NCBI GenBank assembly: GCA_937981575.1
Contig: CALJNR010000072.1
Coordinates: 23,130 to 87,129 of the forward strand
Length of the DNA: 64,000 nucleotides
Reading direction: 5' to 3'
Source: an uncultured Clostridia bacterium
GTDB taxonomy: Bacteria > Bacillota > Clostridia > Lachnospirales > Cellulosilyticaceae
The translations under genes and the position numbers were made by a program. The notes under the pieces are model-generated. The model was not told where the DNA came from. It did not search any database and worked only from the letters and a program-made list of their open reading frames with translations. The first letter of the stretch is position 1. Each line of letters begins with the position of its first letter. This document shows, one piece after another, positions 42,577 through 50,701 of this stretch.

Positions 42577-42732
42577 TTATGCATTTGAACCAGTTACAAG
42601 ATTATATACTGCATAAACTACAGAGCAAACAACTCCTCCTACTCGTCTTTTTTCTTCGCCGCCACTTATATTATATAGCTGCTCTTTCTTTAATTCTTTA
42701 AATTTGTTGTTATTAAGCTTTTCATTTCTCAT
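42577..42732 (-). CDS. Short GG-leader peptide, candidate pheromone or bacteriocin
   Basis: 51 residues from the ATG at 42732, with AAGGGGGAAG upstream; an earlier in-frame ATG at 42792 lies upstream of the predicted start of transcription. Leader MRNEKLNNNKFKELKKEQLY then NISGG. The core of 26 residues is short and basic at its start (EEKRRVGGVVCSVVYAVYNL). The gene directly follows the sensor kinase and has its own LytTR promoter inside the kinase gene. That is the layout of inducing peptides such as ComC/BlpC, but it could also be a small bacteriocin. Confidence 0.72.
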   Translation of the reverse strand: MRNEKLNNNKFKELKKEQLYNISGGEEKRRVGGVVCSVVYAVYNLVTGSNA

Positions 42733-42766
42733 AATATCTTCCCCCTTATAAAAACTATTTGTCTTT

Positions 42767-42835
42767 ATTATATTATTTCCACTAAATCCCACAATACTTT
42801 TTGCGCAACATGTATCATTTTCCTACACAAGATGT
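42767..42835 (-). promoter_or_regulatory. LytTR-type promoter, copy 6, overlapping the kinase gene end
   Basis: Half-sites ACATCTT (from 42835) and ACATGTT (from 42813), 22 nt apart. -35 TTGTGG (42794-42789), 16-nt spacer, -10 TATAAT (42772-42767). The upstream half-site lies in the last codons of the kinase gene (stop at 42815). Start of transcription expected about 28 nt before the peptide ATG. Confidence 0.85.
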
Positions 42836-44140
42836 ATTAATGACCACTTCCAACATAAAATATTGTTCTTTTAAACTAAGATTAAACTCGCCTTTATACT
42901 TAGCCACACTATTTCTAATGTTCGAAATGCCATGTCCATGATGTCTTTTATCTTGTTTACTTGTTTTAATTGCATTATTTTTTATCATAACTTCTTCATT
43001 AACTCTGTTAATCACTTGAATAATCAAATATCCTTGGTTGATTCTCCCTATGATTTTAATTTCTCTCTTATCTTTCTCTTCTATTTTTCTACTGGCTTCA
43101 ATAGCATTATCCACACTATTAGATAAAATAGCACATATATCTATAGCATGGATCCCGATATCTTTACCTAGTTTCAGGTCAACATCTATACTAATTTGAT
43201 TATCACATGCGTTGCGATACTTTTCATTTAATATAGCATCCACTATAGGATTACCTGTTTGAATAATTCTTTCATTAACAGAAACGGATTGTGTAATATC
43301 TCTTACATAGCTTTTAAGTTCTTCCATTTCCCCGTTTTTCAAGAGATTATTTATAACAAGCATATGATTTCTCATATCATGCTTAAGTGCTCTCGTTTCT
43401 TGATTCACTTCTTCGAGCCGCTCATAATAATTAAGCTGATTATTTAGCTGCTGTTCAATCACTAGATTTAGCTTTTTATAATAGCCTACCTGCGTACTGT
43501 GGTTAATAATAACAAGCAAGCTTAAATCTAAAATAATTGCTCCTATCATAATAATACACAAAAAAATTCTATTATAAGCAGCATGCATTTTTCCAGAATA
43601 AATAAGCATTCCCATAGCAAATATTCCTATAGAAAAAAGTGCTAATGTACTTAATGCTACAATAGTCCTCTTAGGGATCTCTTCATAGATTTGCTTATGC
43701 TTTCTAAGAAAACTTTGGTTTTTGATTATAATAATAAAAACTAGAATTAGAATCATACTGCCTAATTGCAGAATAAGCTTTTCCCACTTATCATTACTTA
43801 AAAACTCTCTTATAAATTGATCTATAAAAGCTTGATTAAGCATTTCAGCAATGCCAATTATACCTAACGCAACTATTATACAAAGGCTTTTATGCAATAT
43901 TTTCCCCGTATATAAAATGCAGCATATTACTATACAATTAATAATTATATAAACTCCTGTTTCTCTAAGAAACCGTAAAGAAAGAATGTATAAGGTTACC
44001 AAAAATAATATTCCGTAAAATATTCTTTTTAAAGAAAGCTTCTGCCTTTCCAAAAACAAATCAACTATGTAAATGAGCTGAATAACTATTATCCCTTGAA
44101 GCAATGTTTGATATAAACTAGATATAATAATATCCTTCAT
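42815..44140 (-). CDS. AgrC/BlpH-like sensor histidine kinase
   Basis: About 441 residues from the second of two adjacent ATGs (44140), 7 nt after AGGAGG; longer upstream frames lack a site. Six or seven membrane helices fill the first 215 residues. Then a coiled coil, the phosphoacceptor block RALKHDMRNHMLVINNLL, the N-box NSVDNAIEAS and a GHGISNIRNSV glycine loop: an HPK10-type peptide-sensing kinase. The LytTR regulator at 29224 is the only matching partner in the window. The last codons overlap a LytTR promoter. Confidence 0.9.
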   Translation of the reverse strand: MKDIIISSLYQTLLQGIIVIQLIYIVDLFLERQKLSLKRIFYGILFLVTLYILSLRFLRETGVYIIINCIVICCILYTGKILHKSLCIIVALGIIGIAEMLNQAFIDQFIREFLSNDKWEKLILQLGSMILILVFIIIIKNQSFLRKHKQIYEEIPKRTIVALSTLALFSIGIFAMGMLIYSGKMHAAYNRIFLCIIMIGAIILDLSLLVIINHSTQVGYYKKLNLVIEQQLNNQLNYYERLEEVNQETRALKHDMRNHMLVINNLLKNGEMEELKSYVRDITQSVSVNERIIQTGNPIVDAILNEKYRNACDNQISIDVDLKLGKDIGIHAIDICAILSNSVDNAIEASRKIEEKDKREIKIIGRINQGYLIIQVINRVNEEVMIKNNAIKTSKQDKRHHGHGISNIRNSVAKYKGEFNLSLKEQYFMLEVVINTSCVGK

Positions 44141-44739
44141 CATTCCCCTCCTAAAATATATATAAACTACCTTTTCAAATCTAATCTCTGTGTTGCTTGA
44201 TCTCCCTGTGTGTCTACCTAATTGATAATCTTTTGAGCAAGCATCTTTTCCCTTAAATGTTAAAATATATAAATATAATTTGTTATGGTATCTACTTATA
44301 CTAATCAAATTTACTATTAGGTACTATCCTATTAAATTTACATTATGTTTTATATTTTACCATATTTTTATATTAATTAGAATAATTTGGGTTTATTTTT
44401 CTTTTTTTTGCCAAATCAAACATATCAAACCAAAATAATGGCATCTAATTTAGTAAAATACTAAAATATATACAATGCTGTAAACCCTCATATTGCTTAC
44501 ATCGACACACTAAGCGTATGGTCTTTCTTTAAAAGTTTATTGTCTCTCAAATACATACCACGCAAATAGCAGTAAGCTTTTTATATACTTCTTTTTATTC
44601 AAAATAATACCAAGCAAAAAAGCACACCCTCCAAATCTTAAGACTATCTGGCTGTGCACTTTGCTATTTCCTACAATATGCTATTATTATATTTATTTTT
44701 TCAACTCGCCTTTTATTGATTTCATTTTTTAATACAAAC
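44141..44739. other. Intergenic region, no gene recognised
   Basis: 600 nt of very AT-rich sequence between a small membrane protein gene and the kinase gene. Contains a terminator-like hairpin (44615-44660). No LytTR-type half-site pair was found before the kinase, so the kinase is probably not in the induced set. Confidence 0.5.
44615..44660 (-). terminator. Terminator of the small membrane protein pair
   Basis: Imperfect stem (AGCACACCC with GGCTGTGCACT, one bulge) followed on the minus strand by six U residues, about 80 nt after the stop at 44740. Confidence 0.65.
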
Positions 44740-45075
44740 TTATCTAAACCGTGTCCATGCTAAAAAAAAGTAATAAACCGCAGCTGCAATCAGTGGGATA
44801 TATAAAATCAAATTTATAAAATCTGCAAATCCCATATAATAATTAAGAACCATAACAACAGATGCATACATTATAAAAAGAACAGCATATCCTGCCAGTT
44901 TGTTTTGTGTTTTGATAAATTGAACAAATAGTAAAATCAGCATAGCTATTAACATAATATCTATATCTATTTGTTCCATTTTTGCACTCTTTGCAGCTAT
45001 TCTTACAGCGTTAAGAGCCATTGAACTTATAAATACAAAAGCTATTCCTTTTTTCGTAAGCATTTTATTAACCAT
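44740..45075 (-). CDS. Small membrane protein, candidate immunity protein
   Basis: 111 residues with four hydrophobic segments (about 8-28, 38-53, 60-78, 84-105). The segment NLILYIPLIAAAVYYFFLAW resembles the corresponding part of the neighbour (NAILYIPFVTSIAFFLALIV), so the two are probably paralogues. They follow a bacteriocin gene, the usual position for immunity genes. No named family recognised. Confidence 0.65.
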   Translation of the reverse strand: MVNKMLTKKGIAFVFISSMALNAVRIAAKSAKMEQIDIDIMLIAMLILLFVQFIKTQNKLAGYAVLFIMYASVVMVLNYYMGFADFINLILYIPLIAAAVYYFFLAWTRFR

Positions 45076-45096
45076 TTACCCTACACCCCTCTCCCC

Positions 45097-45423
45097 TTAA
45101 ATACCTTTTACAATTAATGCAAGAAAAAAAGCGATGCTAGTTACAAATGGTATATACAAAATCGCGTTTACTTTATGCGAGAATCTATATTTTCTATTTA
45201 GGAGCATTACAATAGAACAATACGTTACAGCCAGCATACCAATAAGCTGTGCAAGGTTCTGTGAATAAAAATAATTGTAGTAAAGTATACATATTATGAA
45301 TACTAAATAAATATTAATCATCGGGGCTCTTTTATATTTGACTAAACATCTAATAACTTCGGTGACATTAGCTAAAGCACCTAAAAATACAATACCTTCT
45401 AAAAATCCATTGATTATTCCCAT
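45097..45423 (-). CDS. Small membrane protein, candidate immunity protein
   Basis: 108 residues, four hydrophobic segments, start behind AGGAGGGCG. Related in size, topology and C-terminal block to the gene 21 nt downstream. Follows the bacteriocin at 45504 by 80 nt. Immunity is inferred from position only. Confidence 0.65.
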   Translation of the reverse strand: MGIINGFLEGIVFLGALANVTEVIRCLVKYKRAPMINIYLVFIICILYYNYFYSQNLAQLIGMLAVTYCSIVMLLNRKYRFSHKVNAILYIPFVTSIAFFLALIVKGI

Positions 45424-45503
45424 TATATATTTACGCCCTCCTAACCCATAAAACCAGCAGCCAAAGTAATACTCCCCAGCCGCCAGTTTTACTCTTTTTT
45501 GAA

Positions 45504-45713
45504 TTAGTTAGTTGCTAATCCATATCCAGTATAAGCACCTGCTACCGCTGAACTTACGCAAGCAACTGCTACTAATGGTGCACTAACTGGAGCTGTTACA
45601 ACAACAGCACAAGTTGCTAAAAAGAATGCTGTTCCTGCAAATACTCTGTCCCAATTAACCCCACCATCAATTACCATCATTTCGTCATAACTTAATTCAT
45701 TGAATAATACCAT
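45504..45713 (-). CDS. Class II (Blp-like) bacteriocin precursor
   Basis: 69 residues from the ATG at 45713, behind AAGGAGGAAG; an upstream in-frame ATG at 45752 lacks a site. Leader MVLFNELSYDEMMVIDGG. Core of 51 residues begins VNWDRVFAGTAFFLATCAVV and is Ala/Val/Gly-rich, ending AGAYTGYGLATN. Two Cys are present in the core and could form a disulfide. Two putative immunity genes follow. No LytTR half-sites directly upstream; it may rely on read-through from copy 7 past the hairpin at 45803. Confidence 0.85.
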   Translation of the reverse strand: MVLFNELSYDEMMVIDGGVNWDRVFAGTAFFLATCAVVVTAPVSAPLVAVACVSSAVAGAYTGYGLATN

Positions 45714-45802
45714 ATGTACTTCCTCCTTGAGTGTGTATTTACAACCCCTCAAAAGAATAGTATACTAATTCCATGGAATCTTTTTTAAGGTTGCATTTAT
45801 TC

Positions 45803-45852
45803 AAAAGGCTTAAAGATAACATTCTGATCAGTGGATATCTTTAAGCCTTTTT
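45803..45852 (-). terminator. Terminator/attenuator after the GyrI-like gene
   Basis: 16-bp stem (AAAAGGCTTAAAGATA / TATCTTTAAGCCTTTT) with U-tracts on either side, 20 nt after the stop at 45872. Strong, possibly bidirectional, and lies between LytTR promoter copy 7 and the bacteriocin gene. Confidence 0.82.
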
Positions 45853-45871
45853 GACGAGTTTGATGCTAAAC

Positions 45872-46342
45872 TTATAATATTGATGGATTGACCCCTACAT
45901 AAACATCGATAATCATATCATTCATATCATCTTCGCTTGTAGCTTCTTTTACCATCACATTATAAGTAGCTGTAATAACCTGCTGGTTATTCGCTTGTAT
46001 GTATTCATTTAACTGATTGATAGCACTTTGAAAATTCACCGGCGAGCCTTCATATCTAATACTTAGCGCATTAACCAAATTGAAGACTGGCTTAAAAGTA
46101 TACTCCTCAGGCAACTCTATCTTCCTATCTAGTGGAACCAATATTTCGACATCCATCAGCTGCTGACTGCCTTGGATTTCTACTGAGAAAGTTGCGGTTA
46201 CAATATATCCGCTCTTTTTGACACTCTGCTGCTGTAAAAACTCTCCTATTTTAGTCATCTCCTGCTGCAACTGCATCTGCGTCATTTTTTTTCTTAATGA
46301 CAGTACATTTTCCATCTTAAGCTGTTTATTTTGCTCTACCAT
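45872..46342 (-). CDS. GyrI-like (effector-binding) domain protein in the LytTR regulon
   Basis: About 156 residues from the ATG at 46342 with AAGGGGGAAG upstream; an earlier in-frame ATG at 46387 has no site. A Gln-rich coiled N-terminus (QLQQEMTKIGEFLQQQS) precedes a domain like the C-terminal part of GyrI/Rob proteins (ALSIRYEGSPVNFQSAINQL, then IIDVYVGVN). No DNA-binding domain is present. First gene behind LytTR promoter copy 7. Could sense or sequester a small molecule or peptide; unassigned. Confidence 0.6.
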   Translation of the reverse strand: MVEQNKQLKMENVLSLRKKMTQMQLQQEMTKIGEFLQQQSVKKSGYIVTATFSVEIQGSQQLMDVEILVPLDRKIELPEEYTFKPVFNLVNALSIRYEGSPVNFQSAINQLNEYIQANNQQVITATYNVMVKEATSEDDMNDMIIDVYVGVNPSIL

Positions 46343-46399
46343 TCTTTCTTCCCCCTTGCCTAAGTAAATCGTTCTCTCTTTACTCATACTATCATTTTT

Positions 46400-46468
46400 A
46401 GTATAAGTTATTTAAACATTTATACAACAGTTCCTGCGTAACATGTAGTATTTTTATACATAACATGT
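46400..46468 (-). promoter_or_regulatory. LytTR-type promoter, copy 7
   Basis: Half-sites ACATGTT (from 46468) and ACATGTT (from 46446), 22 nt apart, the only copy with two identical half-sites. -35 TTGTAT (46427-46422), 16-nt spacer, -10 TATACT (46405-46400). Faces the GyrI-like gene and, beyond a terminator, the bacteriocin at 45504. Confidence 0.82.
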
Positions 46469-46704
46469 GTTTACAGGCGAGTTTTTCTTTGTAATTTATA
46501 TATGCGATATGAGGAGATTTTGCTGCCAAATAACTACCCTTACTCTAAACTTGTGCAAAAGATAAAAATACCAAACTCATCTAACTATTATTCTGATTAG
46601 AGTGGAATTTTTACAATCCAGCTTACAATAAATGACCACATATGAGAAAGAAAAACTCTCTCCCCTGCCTACAAGACAAATCTTCCTAGCTAATAAAAAA
46701 TATA

Positions 46705-46725
46705 CCTCCTTTATTCAAAAGGAGG
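46705..46725 (-). terminator. Terminator of the ccdA-thioredoxin pair
   Basis: Stem CCTCCTT / AAGGAGG with a 7-nt loop and a T-rich stretch (TATATTTTTT) on the minus strand, about 35 nt after the stop at 46759. The remaining spacer down to LytTR promoter copy 7 shows no gene. Confidence 0.75.
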
Positions 46726-46758
46726 CAACGTTCATTTCTAACTCAGCCATTTCAAAGT

Positions 46759-47451
46759 TTAAAACCCTAAATAAAACATATAAAAAGCAATTCCTAAAAT
46801 AACTATTCCCATCAACATCTTAACAGCCTGACTGAACTTTCCATATTGATAATGGGCTGTAACCTTTTTAACAAATCCTACTGATGTACCTGCTGCAAGA
46901 ATAAGTCCGCTGTGTCCTATGGCATATAATAAAAGCAGAAAAGTTCCCCATAAGAGATTGCCGCGCTGTGCAACAACAGCTAACAATGCAATAAGTACCG
47001 GCGTGGCACAAGGTGAAGAAAAAATCCCCCCTAAAATGCCAGCACTAAACGCACCTAAATAATCCTTTTTAGTACTTTTAGACATCAAATAAGTTGATGG
47101 AATAAATTCATAGATACCAAAAATTTGAAGCGCCATCAGTGTCATCAAGATGCCAAGAGCAATATACCACCAGGATTCTGCCCTTCCCATAAGCCTTCCT
47201 GCAATAGAAGCAATGGTACCAAGCACAGTAAAAGTTAATGCTGATCCTAGAGCAAAAGCTAAAGACAATTTAAAAGCTCTTTTCGTATTTTCTCCCCCCG
47301 TCCCTCCTACATAGCCTATTACGAGTGGAATACTCGAAAGGCAGCATGGCGAAACAGACGTAAGTACCCCTGCTATAAATGCCATAACAGGAGCAATCCA
47401 TACATTAGCCGCTATTTGCTTTGCAAGTGAAGCAAGCAGGATATCTATCAC
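46759..47451 (-). CDS. ccdA: CcdA/DsbD-type membrane thiol-disulfide transporter
   Basis: 230 residues, six membrane segments, with both redox cysteine motifs of the family (TSVSPCCLSSIPLV, C36/C37, and FSSPCATPVL). It moves electrons from cytoplasmic thioredoxin to extracytoplasmic thiol proteins. It overlaps the thioredoxin-like gene by 4 nt. In this position it could supply reductant for exported or surface proteins, including cysteine-containing peptides (inference). Confidence 0.92.
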   Translation of the reverse strand: MIDILLASLAKQIAANVWIAPVMAFIAGVLTSVSPCCLSSIPLVIGYVGGTGGENTKRAFKLSLAFALGSALTFTVLGTIASIAGRLMGRAESWWYIALGILMTLMALQIFGIYEFIPSTYLMSKSTKKDYLGAFSAGILGGIFSSPCATPVLIALLAVVAQRGNLLWGTFLLLLYAIGHSGLILAAGTSVGFVKKVTAHYQYGKFSQAVKMLMGIVILGIAFYMFYLGF

Positions 47452-47954
47452 TGTTCTTCCATCTCCTTTATCACTTCTATGAGTTTTTCTTTGCTCATTG
47501 GCCCCTCATGTGCTGTATAAATATGTTCGTTCGTTCCTTCTCTTGAATAGAATATAAACTTTTCCTCATTATTTTTAGGAACTACCGGACTCCCATCACT
47601 ATTGAAGAAAAATTGTGTTGGAATAACTTTAACTGGAAAATCTATAGCTGCTTCTTGATTTTTCCATACATCTACAAACTTTACTAAAACCTTACCCTTA
47701 TACGCTTTATTGACTGCTTCAAGAGCTGGATACATTTCTCTGCAAGGAGGGCATGAGTCTGATCCAAATGCAACAATAATAGGCAGTCCATAAGATTTGA
47801 GTTCCTCCATATCAAAATAATCTGTGGCATCTAAAGCAAACTTCGTATTGTCTTTCATCGCCTCATTTTCCCGCTTCTCACTGCTTTTAAAAAACCATAT
47901 GCCTATAATTACAAAAATAATTAAAATAGGTACAATTAATTTATATCTCGTCAT
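47448..47954 (-). CDS. Membrane-anchored thioredoxin-like protein
   Basis: 168 residues. N-terminal membrane anchor (about 6-22, no lipobox Cys), then a thioredoxin fold with active site C68-P-P-C71 (AFGSDSCPPCREMYP) and cis-Pro in VKVIPTQFFF. Extracytoplasmic electron acceptor of the CcdA protein encoded next. CPPC is typical of reducing TlpA/ResA-like proteins. Confidence 0.9.
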   Translation of the reverse strand: MTRYKLIVPILIIFVIIGIWFFKSSEKRENEAMKDNTKFALDATDYFDMEELKSYGLPIIVAFGSDSCPPCREMYPALEAVNKAYKGKVLVKFVDVWKNQEAAIDFPVKVIPTQFFFNSDGSPVVPKNNEEKFIFYSREGTNEHIYTAHEGPMSKEKLIEVIKEMEEQ

Positions 47955-48193
47955 AGTTTTAACCCCTCCTGCTTTCTATACTATACATTTTCTAATAACC
48001 AGCCGCTGCTAATAGCAAGTTATTTTTATTATAACCTGTTACTTTTACTTTGTAACATCTTTCTTAATTTTGCACTTTACTTTAATGATTAATACTGTAG
48101 AAAAATAACTTGTCTACTATTCCATTTTATATCAATAATATGTGATATCCATAAAGAAACAGAATAAACTTTTTAAAAATATACAGTTGTATC

Positions 48194-48218
48194 AAAAAAA
48201 GCCATCCCTAAGGATGAC
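48194..48218 (-). terminator. Terminator of the SRP RNA
   Basis: 7-bp stem GTCATCC / GGATGGC, 4-nt loop, followed on the minus strand by seven U residues (48200-48194), about 22 nt after the mature RNA end. Confidence 0.88.
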
Positions 48219-48239
48219 TCTTACTTTTAATAATATAAT

Positions 48240-48504
48240 CCGTGCACTTTGCTTCGACAATAGCCTATACGCGTTACCTTAGTAGTTAACTCAAGCCAGG
48301 CACCCTCACGGCACATAGACGGTCTTACTTAGTGCTGCTTCCTTCCGGACCTGACACGGTTCATAAGTGCCTATTGCGTAAGACCCAATTATCATCGCCA
48401 CTTGCTAAGGGCAGAACCATACAAGTTACTGCCTCAGTCAAAGCCTCACCCCTGCTATAGCGGGTTGCAGGTACAGGGCACCGCTACCTCCCCGGCTAGC
48501 ACGG
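48240..48504 (-). ncRNA. ffs: Large (Alu-type) signal recognition particle RNA
   Basis: Helix 8 contains the diagnostic GTCAGGTCCGGAAGGAAGCA tetraloop region on the minus strand (near 48340-48365). The 5' part has the Alu-domain block GCCGGGGAGGTAGCGGTGCC as in Bacillus scRNA. The terminal hexamers CCGTGC and GCACGG are complementary, setting the ends near 48504 and 48240 (about 265 nt). It binds Ffh for co-translational membrane targeting. Confidence 0.95.
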
Positions 48505-48549
48505 AAATTTTTTGACATCAATATATAGATGAAAGATGTCGCATCTAAT

Positions 48550-48578
48550 AGTATACAATGTTTTAAACACCCTGTCAA
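48550..48578 (-). promoter_or_regulatory. Sigma-A promoter of the SRP RNA
   Basis: Minus-strand -35 TTGACA (48578-48573), 17-nt spacer, -10 TATACT (48555-48550). The expected start near 48543 is about 40 nt before the mature 5' end, implying 5' processing. Confidence 0.85.
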
Positions 48579-48599
48579 CCAGAGCAAATTTTACCATTT

Positions 48600-49034
48600 T
48601 TAACTCAAAACTTTTTTAAGTATTTCATAATGCCTTTCTGAAATGTTTTTTAACATTTGAATCGTGGTTCCTAATATAAGGCTGCCGTCAAAAGAATTTT
48701 CATCTCCATTAAAGAACATGGAAGTAATAATATGTTGATCTTTAGTAAGAACATATTTAAGTGTTGGAAATTGCAGGTTAAACTCATTGATGCATTTAAG
48801 AACTTCTGCTTCTTTATCTGCTGGAACATTCTCTGCAAGCAGTGTCTGAATACCAATATAGAGGGTATCATCAATATTAATAACTACTTGTTTATTTTCT
48901 CCAGCCATTGGGTAAGCGGTTCTAAAAAATATTGTATTTTCTTGTTCATCTTCTTTGAACAGATTTATCATATCTGCTTCAATAATAACATCTCTTAACA
49001 TTCTTGCCTTTTTGTGTCTTGGATATGTTGCCAT
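48600..49034 (-). CDS. YbjN-like domain protein
   Basis: 144 residues. The sequence runs from FRTAYPMAGENKQVVINIDD through a helix with VLKCINEFNLQFPTLKYVL to a C-terminal helix, a pattern seen in YbjN/type III chaperone-like sensory proteins (PF10722-like). Cytoplasmic, no catalytic residue evident. Moderately sure of family; function unknown. Between the SRP RNA promoter and tadA. Confidence 0.6.
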   Translation of the reverse strand: MATYPRHKKARMLRDVIIEADMINLFKEDEQENTIFFRTAYPMAGENKQVVINIDDTLYIGIQTLLAENVPADKEAEVLKCINEFNLQFPTLKYVLTKDQHIITSMFFNGDENSFDGSLILGTTIQMLKNISERHYEILKKVLS

Positions 49035-49051
49035 AGTATTACCCCTATCAT

Positions 49052-49519
49052 TTATGAATTAGTATTTTTACTGCGTATGCCTTTAAAGTATTCTTTAATA
49101 AGCTGGCTGCACTCATCTATGCAGACTTCTTCAACAACTTCGCATTGGTGGTTCAGCTCACTCATTTGCAGGATATTAAGCACTGATCCTCCAAACCCAG
49201 CCTTCGGGCTTCTTGCTCCAAAGATAACTCTAGGCAACCTTGCCTGTACAATAGCACCTGCACACATTGGGCAGGGCTCCAGCGTAATATAAATGCTGCA
49301 GCCTTCAAGCCGCCAGTCTCCCATAGCCTCACAGGCTTCACGAATAGCTGTTATTTCTGCATGAGCCAGCACATTTTTATCTGTATTTCTTCTGTTATAG
49401 CCTCTGCCTATAATCTTCCCTTCATAGACTATTACTGCGCCTATAGGGGTTTCATCCAGCACATAAGCCTTTTGCGCTTCTATAAGCGCTTCTTTCATAA
49501 AAAAGATATCTTGATCCAC
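49052..49519 (-). CDS. tadA: tRNA adenosine-34 deaminase TadA
   Basis: 155 residues, GTG start. Zinc/catalytic motif H53-A-E55 (LAHAEITAI) and PCPMC with C83/C86. Converts A34 to inosine in tRNA-Arg(ACG). Length and motif spacing are normal. Cytidine deaminase family members can be confused, but the GDWRLEGCSIYITLEPCPMC block is typical of TadA. It lies close to the SRP RNA, a common arrangement in Firmicutes. Confidence 0.93.
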   Translation of the reverse strand: MDQDIFFMKEALIEAQKAYVLDETPIGAVIVYEGKIIGRGYNRRNTDKNVLAHAEITAIREACEAMGDWRLEGCSIYITLEPCPMCAGAIVQARLPRVIFGARSPKAGFGGSVLNILQMSELNHQCEVVEEVCIDECSQLIKEYFKGIRSKNTNS

Positions 49520-49546
49520 TTTTTCACCTTCATATGTTTCTTCACT

Positions 49547-50530
49547 TTATTTAACAGGATACTCTACCCCTACCATGGCTCTAATTTTATCTAAGGTCTT
49601 CATAATGTCAAGACTTTCTTGAAGCGTCATGCGGTCACTTTCAATTTTTCCATCTTCAAGGCACTTGATGGTTTCTTCCAGTTCAAAGCGGTATCCCAGT
49701 TCTTTGCTGTGATCTACAAAGTGTTCGATAAGCTTTCCGTCGCTGTTATAGAGATAAGCGAGTTTGCCATACCAAGCTCCTGGCAGATGAATATATCCCT
49801 TTTCTCCTATGATATACGCATTTCTTGGCGTACACAAGTTAATAGAAGCACTAAGCTGTGCGGTCTTCTTTTCAGGATATACAAACTGCATAGTAATCGT
49901 TTCATCTACACCTCCGTCTGTAAGCTTTGCAAAAGCCTCAATCTCTTTAGGCTGCATACCAAAAATCATAGATGCAAAGGCTAGAGGGTAAATACCTACA
50001 TCTAGAAGCGCTCCGCCTCCTAATTCTTTGTTAAAGCGAATGTCTTCTTCATTATCACTCTTAAATCCAAAGTCTCCCTGAAACATTTTAACTGTTCCTA
50101 TTTTATTTTCACTGAGCCATTCCTGCGCTTTGATTACACTTGGCAGGTACCTGGTCCACATCGCTTCCATCAAGAATACATTCTTGTCTTTCGCCGTTTC
50201 AATCATCACTTCAACTTCCTGTGTATTTAAAGCAAAAGGCTTTTCACAAATAACAGCTTTGCCTGCGTTTAGGCATAATAATGTGTGCTCTTTATGAAAT
50301 GAGTTAGGGGTCGAAATATAAATAATATCAACATTCTCATCCTGAACTAATTCTTCATATGAGCCATAACTGCAAATCACTCCAAACTCATCTTGAAAAG
50401 CCTTCGCTGATTCTAAACTTCTTGCTGCCACTGCGTAAAGCACTGCAGATTCAACAAATTTGGCATCTGCTGCAAATTTTTTAGCGATTCTGCTGGCCCC
50501 TAAAAAACCAATATTATATTTTTTTGTCAT
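49547..50530 (-). CDS. Gfo/Idh/MocA-family oxidoreductase
   Basis: 327 residues. N-terminal Rossmann fold beginning IGFLGASRIAKKFAADA (a GxxxxA variant), then the family motif VICEKPFAL with the catalytic Lys, followed by a C-terminal alpha/beta domain (GGALLDVGIYPLAFASMIFG). NAD(P)-dependent sugar or inositol dehydrogenase-like; substrate unknown. Monocistronic, divergent from the germination gene. Confidence 0.9.
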   Translation of the reverse strand: MTKKYNIGFLGASRIAKKFAADAKFVESAVLYAVAARSLESAKAFQDEFGVICSYGSYEELVQDENVDIIYISTPNSFHKEHTLLCLNAGKAVICEKPFALNTQEVEVMIETAKDKNVFLMEAMWTRYLPSVIKAQEWLSENKIGTVKMFQGDFGFKSDNEEDIRFNKELGGGALLDVGIYPLAFASMIFGMQPKEIEAFAKLTDGGVDETITMQFVYPEKKTAQLSASINLCTPRNAYIIGEKGYIHLPGAWYGKLAYLYNSDGKLIEHFVDHSKELGYRFELEETIKCLEDGKIESDRMTLQESLDIMKTLDKIRAMVGVEYPVK

Positions 50531-50701
50531 ATCATTTAGCCTCCTATTGTTTTCTACCTTAAATTATATAGCGGATTGCTTAATCTTTCCATAGTTAAAT
50601 TTGTCGTCTGCCAACTGCAGGCCGTTACACTTATTCCCCCTTAGTATATTTTAATAGAATTTAGGAATTCTATTACTAATTCTATTAATGGCGGTGACAA
50701 A

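Noticed and set aside
44141..44739. A LytTR promoter before the sensor kinase gene
   Set aside because: No half-site pair with 22-nt spacing was found. The kinase is probably constitutive or read from another promoter.
48240..48504. The intergenic structured region was first considered as a riboswitch
   Set aside because: It carries the SRP helix 8 signature, Alu-domain block, complementary ends, promoter and terminator; it is SRP RNA.
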